From Neisseria leonii (GTDB lineage Bacteria > Pseudomonadota > Gammaproteobacteria > Burkholderiales > Neisseriaceae), in the NCBI RefSeq assembly GCF_028776105.2, contig NZ_CP145606.1:1488001-1552000 (forward strand): a stretch of DNA of 64,000 nucleotides, written 5' to 3'. The first letter of the stretch is position 1. Each line of letters begins with the position of its first letter. A model generated the notes under the pieces. The model made no database searches. It saw only the letters and a list, made by a program, of their open reading frames with translations, and was not told the origin of the DNA. The position numbers were made by a program, and so were the translations under genes. This document shows positions 27,612 to 39,860 of the stretch, one piece after another.

Positions 27612-28106
27612 GTTTCACTCCTCCCTTTTGCGTTGCAGACCGTCAAATCATACAAATAATCACAAATTGATACAAATCGTATTATTTTAATTATTCCATC
27701 AAAAAATCTGATAAAGGCTGTATCAAACCGATCAGGCCGTCTGAAAGCGGACAGGGGTGGGTTTCTACAAACCAAAACGTGCATAGCAGGCTTCTGAATC
27801 TAAAACGAACGAAGTGGGTTTCTCTTCACCATAGACAAAGTCAGGCAGACAAAATCAGAACCACACCCTCTCATCTGCACAGCGCAGCAGACCGTTCAGG
27901 TATGCAATTGCCGGCTCATCAGCAGCACACAACGAAAGATACGGATACACAGATTCCAACCATACATTTCACTATCCCGCCCGCCGTTATCCGGCTTTCA
28001 GACGGCCTCATTTGCCAAATTGGCCTGCACAATCCGCAACCGCACCACTTACCGTGGCGCGACAGCCGACAGAGTATAAAGACATCGCCGCACCGGGTGG
28101 GCAAAT
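27612..28106. other. Gene-free gap with operator and degraded repeats
   Basis: The 500-odd bases between mmsB and the atp terminator hold no convincing gene. They contain the mmsB upstream region with its operator-like site (27664-27689), a DUS at 27733, a run of decayed GTTTCT..AAAAC modules at about 27745-27825, and a reversed DUS at about 27998. The AT-rich stretch 27640-27720 is probably the mmsB promoter. Confidence 0.6.
27664..27689. promoter_or_regulatory. Operator-like site before mmsB matching the GntP operator
   Basis: AAATTGATACAAATCGTATT plus ATTTTA. Aligned with the site at 22220-22245 it is identical at 20 of 26 positions without gaps, with the differences in the spacer and the outer right arm. 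It is 53 bases before the mmsB ATG. Likely bound by the same regulator. Confidence 0.65.
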
Positions 28107-28136
28107 AAAAAAAGCACGGCCAAAACCGTGCTTTTA
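28107..28136 (-). terminator. Terminator of the atp operon
   Basis: On the minus strand AAAAGCACGG, loop TTTTGG, CCGTGCTTTT followed by TTTATTT: a 10-bp stem about 15 bases after the atpC stop. Confidence 0.9.
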
Positions 28137-28150
28137 TCAGTCGTTTCAAC

Positions 28151-28573
28151 TTAATGCTTTTGCGAACGAATATAATCCAGCGTTTTGAGTTCGGCAATCG
28201 CAGCGGCCAAAGCAGCTTGGGCTTTGGCACGCGATTCATCGTCTTTTGCCTGACGGATACCCGCCTCCGCAGCTTTTTTGGCCTCTTCGGCACGCGCCTG
28301 ATCCATTTCCGTACTGCGCACGGCCACATCGGCCAACACAGTCAGTTTGTCAGGCTGTACTTCCAACAGGCCGCCCGATACGGCTACCAGCACTTCTTCA
28401 GACTGGCCGGGAACTTGCAGGCGCAAAACACCCGGGCGCACCAAACTCATAACCGGCTCGTGTCTTGGGTAAATACCGAGTTCACCTTGTACAGTCGGCA
28501 CCACAACAAAGCTGGCTTCGCCTGAATAGATGTTTTGTTCGTTACTGACCACTTCAACTTGCATGACACTCAT
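28151..28573 (-). CDS. atpC: ATP synthase epsilon subunit
   Basis: The 140-residue epsilon subunit of F1 couples rotation and inhibits idle hydrolysis. The N-terminal beta sandwich (MQVEVVSNEQNIYSGEASFVVVP... GELGIYPRHEPVMSLVRPG) is followed by the two-helix C-terminal domain with the Ala/Lys-rich EEAKKAAEAGIRQAK. The start MSVMQVEV is chosen because AAGGAGG lies six bases before it. Last gene of the operon. Confidence 0.97.
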   Translation of the reverse strand: MSVMQVEVVSNEQNIYSGEASFVVVPTVQGELGIYPRHEPVMSLVRPGVLRLQVPGQSEEVLVAVSGGLLEVQPDKLTVLADVAVRSTEMDQARAEEAKKAAEAGIRQAKDDESRAKAQAALAAAIAELKTLDYIRSQKH

Positions 28574-28583
28574 GCCGGCCTCC

Positions 28584-29990
<1,407 letters not shown>

Positions 29991-30013
29991 CTATTTTAAC
30001 TGGCCTGCGTGCC

Positions 30014-30886
30014 TTAAACGGCTGCCGCTCCGGCCACAATTTCTGACAACTCTGTGGTAATCGCTGCTTGGCGCGATTTGTTGTAAATCAAACGCAACTC
30101 TTTGATCGCATTACCGGCATTGTCGGTAGCCGCCTTCATCGCCACCATGCGGGCAGCCTGCTCGGAAGCCATATTGTCGCTCAATGCCTGATATACCACA
30201 GACTCTAAATAACGGCGGACTAAGTATGCCAATACAGCATTGGGATCGGGTTCGTAACGGTAATCCCAGTTGTAATCGCCGACAGGGGCTTCTTCCAACG
30301 TATTTTTGCCGATGGGCAACAATACTTCGATGCTCGGTTCCTGGCGCATCGTATTGACGAATTTGGAATAAACCATATGGATGACATCCAACTCGGCTTT
30401 TTCGTAACGCTGGAAAATTTCCGTCAGCGCACCCAGCAGCAATTCCATTTTCGGCGTATCGCCCAAATTGGTTGCACTGGCCACAACATTCAAACCGACA
30501 CGCTGGCAGGCTGCCAAACCCTTGCTGCCGAAACACACCACATCAACTTCTACGCCTTGCTCCTGATACTGTTGCACTTGGGCAAAAAACTTTTTCAGGG
30601 CGTTTGCATTCAAACCGCCGCACAATCCTTTATCGGTGGTAATCAGAATGAAACCGGCACGGCGTACTTCACGATGCTCTTCCAGCAGTGCGATACCGTG
30701 ATGGTCGCTGGTCTGTGCCAAATGGCTCATGACCAGACGCACTTTATCGGCATACGGACGCGCCAAACGCATCCGATCTTGAGTCTTCCGCATTTTAGAG
30801 GTTGACACCATCTGCATTGCCTTAGTGATCTTTTGGGTATTCTGAACACTGCGGATTTTGGTGAGAATCTCTTTTCCTACTGCCAT
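30014..30886 (-). CDS. atpG: ATP synthase gamma subunit
   Basis: The 290-residue central rotor stalk of F1. Long N- and C-terminal helices form the coiled coil (MAVGKEILTKIRSVQNTQKITKAMQMVS and the C-terminal signature ending LIYNKSRQAAITTELSEIVAGAAA). The middle part is the Rossmann-like body with TTDKGLCGGLN (about 84-94). Lies between atpA and atpD as in most proteobacteria. Confidence 0.98.
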   Translation of the reverse strand: MAVGKEILTKIRSVQNTQKITKAMQMVSTSKMRKTQDRMRLARPYADKVRLVMSHLAQTSDHHGIALLEEHREVRRAGFILITTDKGLCGGLNANALKKFFAQVQQYQEQGVEVDVVCFGSKGLAACQRVGLNVVASATNLGDTPKMELLLGALTEIFQRYEKAELDVIHMVYSKFVNTMRQEPSIEVLLPIGKNTLEEAPVGDYNWDYRYEPDPNAVLAYLVRRYLESVVYQALSDNMASEQAARMVAMKAATDNAGNAIKELRLIYNKSRQAAITTELSEIVAGAAAV

Positions 30887-30909
30887 TTCAGACTCCTTTC
30901 ATCAAGTGC

Positions 30910-32457
30910 TTACGCCGCGTAGTTGTAAGCCGCTTTGAAAGATTTCATGGCAGCAGTCAATACTTGCTCGTTTTCGTCAGACATAGCGCCTGAAGCATTA
31001 ACCGCATCCAGCACTTCGGGGTGCTGGGTACGCACATGGCTCAGAAATTCGCTTTCGAATGCCAAAGCCTTGGACACCGGTACATCGCTGTACGAACCAT
31101 TGTTGATTGCCCACAGCGTCAGTGCCATTTCTGCGGTATTGAGTGTACTGAACTGCTTCTGCTTCATCAATTCCGTTACCACTTCGCCATGTTGCAACTG
31201 CTTGCGGGTTGCTTCGTCCAAATCGGAAGCAAATTGCGAGAACGCCGCCAATTCGCGGTATTGCGCCAAAGCCAAACGGATGCCGCCACCCAATTTTTTG
31301 ATGACTTTGGTTTGCGCCGCACCGCCCACGCGCGATACAGAAATACCGGCGTTAATGGCGGGACGGATACCCGAGTTAAACAAGTCGGTTTCCAAGAAAA
31401 TCTGGCCGTCTGTAATCGAAATAACATTAGTCGGTACAAACGCAGATACATCGCCGGCCTGTGTTTCAATAATCGGCAAAGCAGTCAGCGAACCGGTTTT
31501 ACCTTTGACTTCGCCGTTAGTCAGCTTTTCCACCTCATCTGCATTGATGCGCGCGGCACGTTCCAGCAGGCGGCTGTGCAGATAAAATACGTCGCCGGGA
31601 TAGGCTTCACGACCGGGCGGACGGCGCAGCAGCAGGGAAATCTGACGGTAGGCAACAGCCTGTTTGGACAAATCGTCATAAACAATCAGGGCATCTTCGC
31701 CGCGGTCGCGGAAGAATTCGCCCATAGTGCAACCGGCATACGGCGCGATAAATTGCAATGCCGCCGCTTCGGAAGCAGTCGCAGCCACCACAATAGTATG
31801 CGCCATCGCACCATGCTCTTCCAATTTACGCACCACATTGGCAATGGAAGAGGCTTTTTGACCGACTGCCACATAGATACAGATGACACCGGTACCTTTT
31901 TGATTCACGATGGCATCCAATGCCACAGCCGTTTTACCGGTTTGACGGTCTCCGATAATCAGCTCACGCTGACCGCGGCCTACCGGCACCATCGAATCAA
32001 TTGCCTTCAAACCCGTCTGCATCGGCTGATCGACCGACTGGCGCGCAATAACGCCCGGTGCGATTTTTTCGATCGGCGCAGTCAGAGTTGTATTGACCGG
32101 ACCTTTCCCGTCAATCGGCTGACCCAATGCATTGACTACGCGGCCAACCAGCTCTCTGCCGATCGGCACTTCCAAAATACGGCCGGTGCATTTGACTTCA
32201 TCACCTTCCTTGATATGCCCGTACTCGCCCAATACAACAGCACCGACAGAGTCGCGCTCCAAGTTCATGGCCAAACCGAACGTATTGCCCGGAAATTCGA
32301 GCATCTCACCTTGCATTACATCTGATAAGCCGTGAACGCGGACAATACCGTCCGTTACCGAAATCACCGTACCGCGGGTACGCAATTCCTGTTTGGTATC
32401 CAAGTTCTCGATTTTGGCTTTCAGCAAATCGCTGATTTCAGCAGGATTAAGCTGCAT
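30910..32457 (-). CDS. atpA: ATP synthase alpha subunit
   Basis: The 515-residue non-catalytic nucleotide-binding F1 subunit. P-loop GDRQTGKTA is at about 169-177, and the C-terminal alpha/beta signature appears as [13 protein letters not shown]. The start [19 protein letters not shown] carries the N-terminal helix that meets delta. It is followed by atpG after 23 bases and preceded by atpH after 10. Confidence 0.98.
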   Translation of the reverse strand: MQLNPAEISDLLKAKIENLDTKQELRTRGTVISVTDGIVRVHGLSDVMQGEMLEFPGNTFGLAMNLERDSVGAVVLGEYGHIKEGDEVKCTGRILEVPIGRELVGRVVNALGQPIDGKGPVNTTLTAPIEKIAPGVIARQSVDQPMQTGLKAIDSMVPVGRGQRELIIGDRQTGKTAVALDAIVNQKGTGVICIYVAVGQKASSIANVVRKLEEHGAMAHTIVVAATASEAAALQFIAPYAGCTMGEFFRDRGEDALIVYDDLSKQAVAYRQISLLLRRPPGREAYPGDVFYLHSRLLERAARINADEVEKLTNGEVKGKTGSLTALPIIETQAGDVSAFVPTNVISITDGQIFLETDLFNSGIRPAINAGISVSRVGGAAQTKVIKKLGGGIRLALAQYRELAAFSQFASDLDEATRKQLQHGEVVTELMKQKQFSTLNTAEMALTLWAINNGSYSDVPVSKALAFESEFLSHVRTQHPEVLDAVNASGAMSDENEQVLTAAMKSFKAAYNYAA

Positions 32458-32467
32458 GAAAACTCTC

Positions 32468-33016
32468 CTAATTTGTCATTGCCGCGTACAGCTTCTGCAA
32501 CTTACCCTGTACGGACAGATCCAATACTTGATCACCCACCTCCACTTTGATACCGCCGATCAATGCCGGATCGGTTTTGAAAGTGGCTTCCAAACGGCTG
32601 TTGAAGCGTTGTTCCAAATCAGTGACAATCTGCTGCTTCTCTGCTTCGGAAGCAAAATCAAACGCACTGAAAACAACCGCTTTTTTGGCATTATTGCGTG
32701 ACAAGGCCAAATCTTGGTATTGGGTATAGATTTCCGGCAAAACCTGCAAACGTTTCTCTTGCGCGACAATATGTACGAAATTACGGAACATCTCGCTTTG
32801 CACCGCAGGAGAATCAGCCAGCAAACCAATCAGCCAATCGGCTTTCTGCTTGCTGTCGGTTTCGGTCTGCTCAATCAACTCAGCAACCTTGGGCTGCTGC
32901 ACAGACCATGCCATTTCTTTCAGTCCGCTCAACCAAGATTCAATTTGATTTTGTTTGTCTGCCAGATCGAACAATGCTTTTGCATAAGGTCTGGCAATGG
33001 TTGCGAACTCAGCCAT
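32468..33016 (-). CDS. atpH: ATP synthase delta subunit
   Basis: The 182-residue delta subunit links the top of F1 to the b-subunit stator. The N-terminal helical domain begins [19 protein letters not shown], the usual ARPYAxAxF motif, and the C-terminal region holds the delta signature around [23 protein letters not shown]. Three bases separate it from atpF. Confidence 0.97.
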   Translation of the reverse strand: MAEFATIARPYAKALFDLADKQNQIESWLSGLKEMAWSVQQPKVAELIEQTETDSKQKADWLIGLLADSPAVQSEMFRNFVHIVAQEKRLQVLPEIYTQYQDLALSRNNAKKAVVFSAFDFASEAEKQQIVTDLEQRFNSRLEATFKTDPALIGGIKVEVGDQVLDLSVQGKLQKLYAAMTN

Positions 33017-33019
33017 ACA

Positions 33020-33490
33020 TTACAGCTCCTGTTTCAGGTTGCTCAGCAATTCGGCGTGCTTTTCGGCATTTACCTCGCTACGCAAAATCGATTCTGCCCC
33101 CTTCACAGCCAAAGCAGCAACTTGTTCACGCAAAGCCTCGCGGGCGCGGTTGGCTTCTTGCTCCACATCGGCTTTGGCTTGCGCCGTAATACGGGCAGCT
33201 TCGGCAGAAGCTTGGCTTTTTGCCTCTTCCACGATTGCCGCCGCACGTTTTTCCGCATTAGCCACCATTTCGGCAACTTGGCTGCGGCCATCGGCCAAGA
33301 GTTCTGCAACTTTCTTTTCAGCCTGCTCAAAATCGCTTTTACCGCGCTCGGCAGCAGCCAAACCCTCGGCGATTTTAGCGGCACGCTCGTCAAGCGCTTT
33401 TGCAATCGGCGGCCACACGAATTTCATCGTAAACCAAACCAGAATGAAAAAGACGATTAACTGCGCAAATAAGGTTGCATTTAAATTCAC
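33020..33490 (-). CDS. atpF: ATP synthase b subunit
   Basis: The 156-residue stator subunit. One N-terminal membrane helix (about 5-25, [25 protein letters not shown]) is followed by a long charged alpha-helical coiled coil rich in Ala, Glu and Lys. It forms the peripheral stalk as a dimer. Confidence 0.97.
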   Translation of the reverse strand: MNLNATLFAQLIVFFILVWFTMKFVWPPIAKALDERAAKIAEGLAAAERGKSDFEQAEKKVAELLADGRSQVAEMVANAEKRAAAIVEEAKSQASAEAARITAQAKADVEQEANRAREALREQVAALAVKGAESILRSEVNAEKHAELLSNLKQEL

Positions 33491-33562
33491 TTTACTTAAC
33501 CTTCGTATCAGGGTTAATCAAACAAACACCGTTTCCGAAAAGGAAATCCAGTCCGTGTCGGA

Positions 33563-33826
<264 letters not shown>

Positions 33827-33864
33827 TTATAAACTACGTTGGAAAAAATGAAAAACAACAAAAT

Positions 33865-35074
<1,210 letters not shown>

Positions 35075-35118
35075 TTTATTACCACTACACGCAGCAACAG
35101 GCTATTTAGGCCGCGCTA

Positions 35119-35147
35119 CTATAATAAAAAGGGGGCGCATCAGTCAA
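35119..35147 (-). promoter_or_regulatory. Promoter of the atp operon
   Basis: Minus strand TTGACT (35147-35142), 17-base spacer, TTATAG (35124-35119). It is the only strong promoter pattern before atpI. A DUS (35209) lies behind it, and a hairpin CGTTCCGCCC..GGACGGAACG (about 35248-35285) after parB may insulate the two units. Confidence 0.7.
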
Positions 35148-35308
35148 GACAAATCGTTAATTCTCGTGAGTTTTCGCATATTTCCTGCCTGCTTGCGCCC
35201 GGATTCGCAGGCCGTCTGAAAAGCACGGTGCGCATTTGGCGGCATAAGCCGTTCCGCCCGACCCCAAGAAAGCACCGGACGGAACGTTTCCGACAAACGG
35301 AAAGCCGT

Positions 35309-36172
35309 TCAGTCGTAACGGACACCGAGTTTGTGCAGCAGCGCGTCCAAAGTATCGGCATTATCGAAATGCAGCACGATTTTCCCTTTGTGCCGACGGC
35401 TGCTTTTCACTTCGGCATTCACGCCCAATGCCTGCGTAATCGCTTCGTTCAGGCGCAGCAGATCCGGCGGCGTGGGTTTGGCCGGAGTATTTTTCCTTCC
35501 CTGCTGCGCCAGCTGGCTGCGCCGCTCCACTTCACGCACCGACCAGCCGTTTTTCACGGTTTTTTGTGCCAGTTCAAGCTGCTCGACCACCGGCAGCCCC
35601 AACAGGGCGCGGGCATGTCCCATTTCGAGACGGCGCGCATACAGCAAATCCTGAACCGGTTCGGGCAAAGCCAGCAGACGCAGGCTGTTGGAAATCGCGC
35701 TGCGGCTTTTGCCTACGGCTTTGGCGATGGTCTCATGAGTGAGACTGAATTCGTCGGCCAGGCGTTTCAGGCCGCGCGCTTCTTCAATCGGATTGAGGTT
35801 TTCGCGCTGCAAATTTTCAATCAAACCCATCGCCAGTGCGGTTTCGTCGCTGATGCTTTTAATCACGACGGGAATTTCGCTCAAACCGGCCATCTGCGCC
35901 GCCCGCCAACGCCGCTCGCCCGCAATCAGTTCGTATCCGGTCAGCCCGTATTCACGCACAATCACCGGCTGAATCACGCCCTGCGCCTTAATCGATTCGG
36001 CCAGTTCCTGCAAGGCCTCATCGTCCATCTGCACACGCGGCTGATAACGGCCGGGCTTGATGTCGGCCAAAGGCACAGTTGTGAGACGGTCGCCCGCACT
36101 GTCTTCGGAAGCGGCCGCCATCAGCGCGTCCAAGCCGCGGCCGCCCAGACCGCCGGATTTTGTTTTTGCCAT
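35309..36172 (-). CDS. parB: Chromosome partitioning protein ParB
   Basis: ParB binds parS sites near the origin, spreads by CTP-dependent clamp sliding and works with ParA in segregation. The 287-residue protein has the N-terminal CTPase region with GRYQPR (about 45-50), GERRWRAAQMAG (box II), the HTH domain AKAVGKSRSAISNSLRLL (about 147-164) and a C-terminal dimerisation segment. The start MAKTKSGGLGGRGLDAL is chosen with AAGGAAATATC before it; an upstream ATG at 36196 is less likely. No parA gene and no full parS (TGTTTCACGTGAAACA) was seen in the window. Confidence 0.95.
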   Translation of the reverse strand: MAKTKSGGLGGRGLDALMAAASEDSAGDRLTTVPLADIKPGRYQPRVQMDDEALQELAESIKAQGVIQPVIVREYGLTGYELIAGERRWRAAQMAGLSEIPVVIKSISDETALAMGLIENLQRENLNPIEEARGLKRLADEFSLTHETIAKAVGKSRSAISNSLRLLALPEPVQDLLYARRLEMGHARALLGLPVVEQLELAQKTVKNGWSVREVERRSQLAQQGRKNTPAKPTPPDLLRLNEAITQALGVNAEVKSSRRHKGKIVLHFDNADTLDALLHKLGVRYD

Positions 36173-36196
36173 CTTGATATTTCCTTTTAGCGGCAC

Positions 36197-36510
36197 ACCG
36201 CCGCGCCTGATACGGATTCAAACAACCGCGCATTCTATCGGATATTGCCGCCCGCGGACAAACCGTTTCGTCCGGCCGTCTGAAAACGGTGCAGGCAGCC
36301 GTCCTGCCATTCTCTCGACAACAGCCGTTTATCCACCCGACCTGCGCACCCCGCCCGCACGGCACCCGGCAAACGGCCGCTTTATCTTTGCCGCACCGAT
36401 ACACGCCGCACCGGCTTTTCGGATTCAGACGGCCTGAGCGGCAGACAAAAACCGTACAAACCCAGCCCGCCGCCAGTACAATAGGCGTTTTTTCCAAACG
36501 GGACGGCAGC
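36197..36510. other. Gap between divergent parB and flavoprotein genes
   Basis: This 314-base divergent gap holds a DUS at about 36272 and a reversed DUS at about 36424 that mark off 150 GC-rich bases with no gene of credible codon use. Possible promoter elements for the flavoprotein lie just before its start (TACAAT near 36477), but no -35 is convincing. Confidence 0.5.
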
Positions 36511-37812
36511 ATGGCGACGGTCAAACAAATGGCCACGGTCAAACAATACGATGCAGTCATACTCGGTGCGGGGGCGGCGGGCATGATGTGCGCCGCACAG
36601 GCCGGACAGCAGGGGCTGCGGGTGGCCTTGGTTGATCATGCGGTGAAAATCGGCGAAAAAATCCGCATCTCCGGCGGCGGCCGCTGCAATTTCACCAACC
36701 GCCTGATCGACGGACGGGACCCCGCACCGTTTTATGTTTCGCAACAGCCGCGCTTTGTGCGCCATGCGCTCGCGCGCTACACCGCCGCCGACTTCACCAC
36801 CCTACTCGACCGCCACGGCATAGCTTATCAGGAAAAACACAAAGGCCAGCTGTTTTGCCGCAACAGCGCGCAAGACATCATCGCCATGCTGCAAACCGAA
36901 TGCCGCAGCGGAAATGTCGACTGGCATACCGGCCGCCGAATCCGCCAAACCGCCGTATCCGAACCGTCCGAACGTCAGGACAGCCCGCCAGGCCGCACCG
37001 TTTTTGCAACGGTAACCGATCAGGAAATCCTGCACAGCCGTTTTTTGGTGGTGGCCACCGGCGGGTTGGCCGCTCCGGCCGTCGGTGCCACGCCGCTGGG
37101 CTACGAAACCGCCAAACAGTTCGGCCATACCGTTGTCCCGCCTCAGGCCGCATTGGTACCGCTGCGCTTTGAAAACTGGGAACAGACAGGCTATGCGGAT
37201 TTGGCGGGCATTGCCCTGCCGGTGCGCATCGGCACGGCACACGGGCGCGGCATGATGTGGTTTGACGAAGATCTGCTCTTCCGCCACAAAGGTTTGAGCG
37301 GCCCGGCGGTTTTGCAGATTTCCAGTTATTGGCAAAGCGGGCAAATCCTCGAAATCAATCTGGCACCCGATATGGACTTGGCCGAACGGCTGTGCAGGGG
37401 CAAGGCGGGCAGCAGAAGCCGTCTGAAAACCGCACTCAAACAACTCTGCCCCCACCTGCCGGACCGCCTGCTGTCGCTGTGGCTCGCCCGCAGCAGCGCG
37501 GCGGCGTATGCAGAAAAAAACTGGGCGGACACCCCCGATACCGTTTTGGCGCAACTGGGCGGCAGCTTCAATTGCTGGACGGTTCTGCCCTCCGGCAGCG
37601 ACGGCCACAAAAAAGCCGAAGTGACCCGGGGCGGCGTGGACGTTTCCCAAATCGACACGCGCACCATGCAGAGCAAACTCACCGCCGGCCTGTATTTTAT
37701 CGGCGAAGTCATGGACGTTACCGGCTGGCTGGGCGGCTACAATTTCCAATGGGCCTGGTCTTCGGCCGTATGCGCGGCACGCCATATGGCCGAAACCGCC
37801 AAAGCCGCCTGA
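36511..37812 (+). CDS. BaiN/HI0933-family flavoprotein (NAD(P)/FAD oxidoreductase)
   Basis: A 433-residue FAD protein. The dinucleotide motif is AVILGAGAAGMMCAAQAGQQG (about 15-35), then the family-specific GEKIRISGGGRCNFTN (about 49-64); the second FAD motif appears as LVVATGGLAAPAVGATPLGYETAKQFGH, and the C-terminal GLYFIGEVMDVTGWLGGYNFQWAWSSA closes the FAD site. Family members are uncharacterised or reduce bile acids and similar olefins; the true substrate is not known. The first 18 bases (MATVKQ) are duplicated in tandem so two starts exist, 36511 and 36529. Confidence 0.88.
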   Translation: MATVKQMATVKQYDAVILGAGAAGMMCAAQAGQQGLRVALVDHAVKIGEKIRISGGGRCNFTNRLIDGRDPAPFYVSQQPRFVRHALARYTAADFTTLLDRHGIAYQEKHKGQLFCRNSAQDIIAMLQTECRSGNVDWHTGRRIRQTAVSEPSERQDSPPGRTVFATVTDQEILHSRFLVVATGGLAAPAVGATPLGYETAKQFGHTVVPPQAALVPLRFENWEQTGYADLAGIALPVRIGTAHGRGMMWFDEDLLFRHKGLSGPAVLQISSYWQSGQILEINLAPDMDLAERLCRGKAGSRSRLKTALKQLCPHLPDRLLSLWLARSSAAAYAEKNWADTPDTVLAQLGGSFNCWTVLPSGSDGHKKAEVTRGGVDVSQIDTRTMQSKLTAGLYFIGEVMDVTGWLGGYNFQWAWSSAVCAARHMAETAKAA

Positions 37813-37966
37813 GTCAGAACACCCAAATACTGCATTTCAGACGGCCTGATCCGGCAGCAGCACAACCAGCACATACAGGCACCGCCTGCCGCCTATGCCG
37901 CCCGCCTTTTCAGACGGTCTGAAAAACGCGTACAATCACGCTATTTTTCTCTGCACATTCAAGATC

Positions 37967-39853
37967 ATGATTTACCCCAAAACCTACGATGTCATCGTCG
38001 TCGGCGGCGGCCACGCCGGTACCGAAGCCGCACTGGCGGCCGCGCGTATGGGCGCGCAAACGCTGCTGCTTACCCACAATATCGAAACCCTCGGCCAGAT
38101 GTCGTGCAACCCCTCCATCGGCGGCATCGGCAAAGGCCATCTGGTGCGCGAAGTCGATGCGCTCGGCGGCGCGATGGCACTGGCGACGGATATGAGCGGT
38201 ATCCAGTTCCGCCGCCTGAACGCCAGCAAGGGCGCGGCGGTGCGAGCCACGCGGGCGCAGGCCGACCGTATTCTGTATAAAGCCGCCATCCGCGAAATGC
38301 TGGAAAATCAGGAAAATCTCGAACTCTTTCAGCAGGCAGTGGAAGACATCACGCTCGACGGCGAACGCATCAGCGGCGTGAAAACCGCGATGGGCGTAGC
38401 GTTCAAAGCCCGCGCCGTGGTGTTGACCGCCGGCACGTTTCTGGCGGGCAAAATCCATATCGGCTTGGAAAACTATGCGGGCGGCCGTGCGGGCGACCCG
38501 GCCGCACAAGGTTTGTCCGGCCGTCTGAAAGAATTGAACCTGCCCGTTTCTCGCCTGAAAACCGGCACGCCGCCGCGCATCGACGGGCGCACGATTGATT
38601 TTTCCCAATTGGAAGAACAGCCCGGCGACACGCCGACACCCGTGATGTCGGTACGCGGCAATGCCGAAATGCACCCGCGCCAAGTATCGTGCTGGATTAC
38701 CCATACCAACCTGCAAACGCACGAGATTATCCGTTCGGGTTTCGACCGCAGCCCGATGTTTACCGGCAAAATCGAAGGCGTGGGGCCGCGCTACTGCCCC
38801 TCCATCGAAGACAAAATCAACCGCTTCGCCGACAAAGACAGCCATCAGATTTTTCTCGAACCCGAAGGCCTGACCACCCACGAATACTACCCCAACGGCA
38901 TTTCCACCAGCCTGCCGTTCGATATTCAAATCGCGCTGGTGCGCTCGATGAAAGGCCTGGAAAACGCCCATATCCTGCGCCCCGGCTACGCCATCGAATA
39001 CGACTATTTCGACCCGCGCAACCTCAAAGCCGGCCTCGAAACCAAAACCGTCCAAGGCCTCTTCTTCGCCGGACAGATTAACGGCACCACGGGCTACGAA
39101 GAAGCCGCCGCACAAGGCCTGCTGGCGGGCGCGAACGCCGTGCAGTATGTGCGCGGGCAAGAGCCTCTGCTGCTGCGCCGCGAGCAGGCATATTTGGGCG
39201 TACTGGTGGACGACTTGATTACCAAAGGCGTGAACGAACCCTACCGCATGTTCACCAGCCGCGCCGAATACCGCCTGCAGCTGCGTGAAGACAACGCCGA
39301 TATGCGGCTCACCGAAGACGGCTACAAAATCGGCTTGGTCGGCGAAGCGCAATGGCGCGCGTTCAACGAAAAACGCGAAGCCATTGAGCGCGAAATCCAA
39401 CGCCTGAAAAGCACTTGGTATACACCGCAAAAACTGGCCGAAAGCGAACAAATCCGCGTATTCGGCCAAAAACTGTCGCGCGAAGCCAATCTGCACGACC
39501 TGCTGCGCCGCCCAAATGTCGGTTACGCCGCGCTGATGACGCTGGACGGTGCGATGCCGTCTGAAAATCCGGCCGAAGACGTTGCCGAGCAGGTGGAAAT
39601 CCAAGTGAAATACCAAGGCTATATCGACCGCCAAAACGAGGAAATCGAAAACCGCCGCGACATCGAAACGCTGAAACTGCCGTCTGAAATCGACTACGCC
39701 AAAGTCAAAGGTCTGTCGACCGAAGTGCAGCAGAAGCTGAACCGGCACCGCCCCGAAACCGTCGGTCAGGCCTCACGCATTTCAGGCATCACGCCTGCTG
39801 CCGTCGCGCTGCTGCTGGTGCATCTGAAACGCGGTTTCAAAGACGCGGAATAA
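37967..39853 (+). CDS. mnmG: tRNA uridine-5-carboxymethylaminomethyl modification enzyme MnmG
   Basis: MnmG (GidA) with MnmE adds carboxymethylaminomethyl to U34 of several tRNAs, using FAD and methylene-tetrahydrofolate. The 628 residues start [20 protein letters not shown] with the FAD loop [17 protein letters not shown], then the family signatures [23 protein letters not shown] and [12 protein letters not shown], and the C-terminal helical tRNA/MnmE-binding domain. An upstream ATG at 37895 lies in DUS-rich non-coding sequence. An in-frame AT-DUS encodes AMPSEN near residue 530. In many bacteria mnmG is followed by rsmG, which is not the case here. Confidence 0.97.
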   Translation: MIYPKTYDVIVVGGGHAGTEAALAAARMGAQTLLLTHNIETLGQMSCNPSIGGIGKGHLVREVDALGGAMALATDMSGIQFRRLNASKGAAVRATRAQADRILYKAAIREMLENQENLELFQQAVEDITLDGERISGVKTAMGVAFKARAVVLTAGTFLAGKIHIGLENYAGGRAGDPAAQGLSGRLKELNLPVSRLKTGTPPRIDGRTIDFSQLEEQPGDTPTPVMSVRGNAEMHPRQVSCWITHTNLQTHEIIRSGFDRSPMFTGKIEGVGPRYCPSIEDKINRFADKDSHQIFLEPEGLTTHEYYPNGISTSLPFDIQIALVRSMKGLENAHILRPGYAIEYDYFDPRNLKAGLETKTVQGLFFAGQINGTTGYEEAAAQGLLAGANAVQYVRGQEPLLLRREQAYLGVLVDDLITKGVNEPYRMFTSRAEYRLQLREDNADMRLTEDGYKIGLVGEAQWRAFNEKREAIEREIQRLKSTWYTPQKLAESEQIRVFGQKLSREANLHDLLRRPNVGYAALMTLDGAMPSENPAEDVAEQVEIQVKYQGYIDRQNEEIENRRDIETLKLPSEIDYAKVKGLSTEVQQKLNRHRPETVGQASRISGITPAAVALLLVHLKRGFKDAE

Positions 39854-39860
39854 ACCGTCC

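Noticed and set aside
27779..28108. 109-residue open frame between mmsB and the atp terminator
   Set aside because: It runs through decayed repeats and a DUS, has no Shine-Dalgarno, and the amino acid composition is not protein-like.
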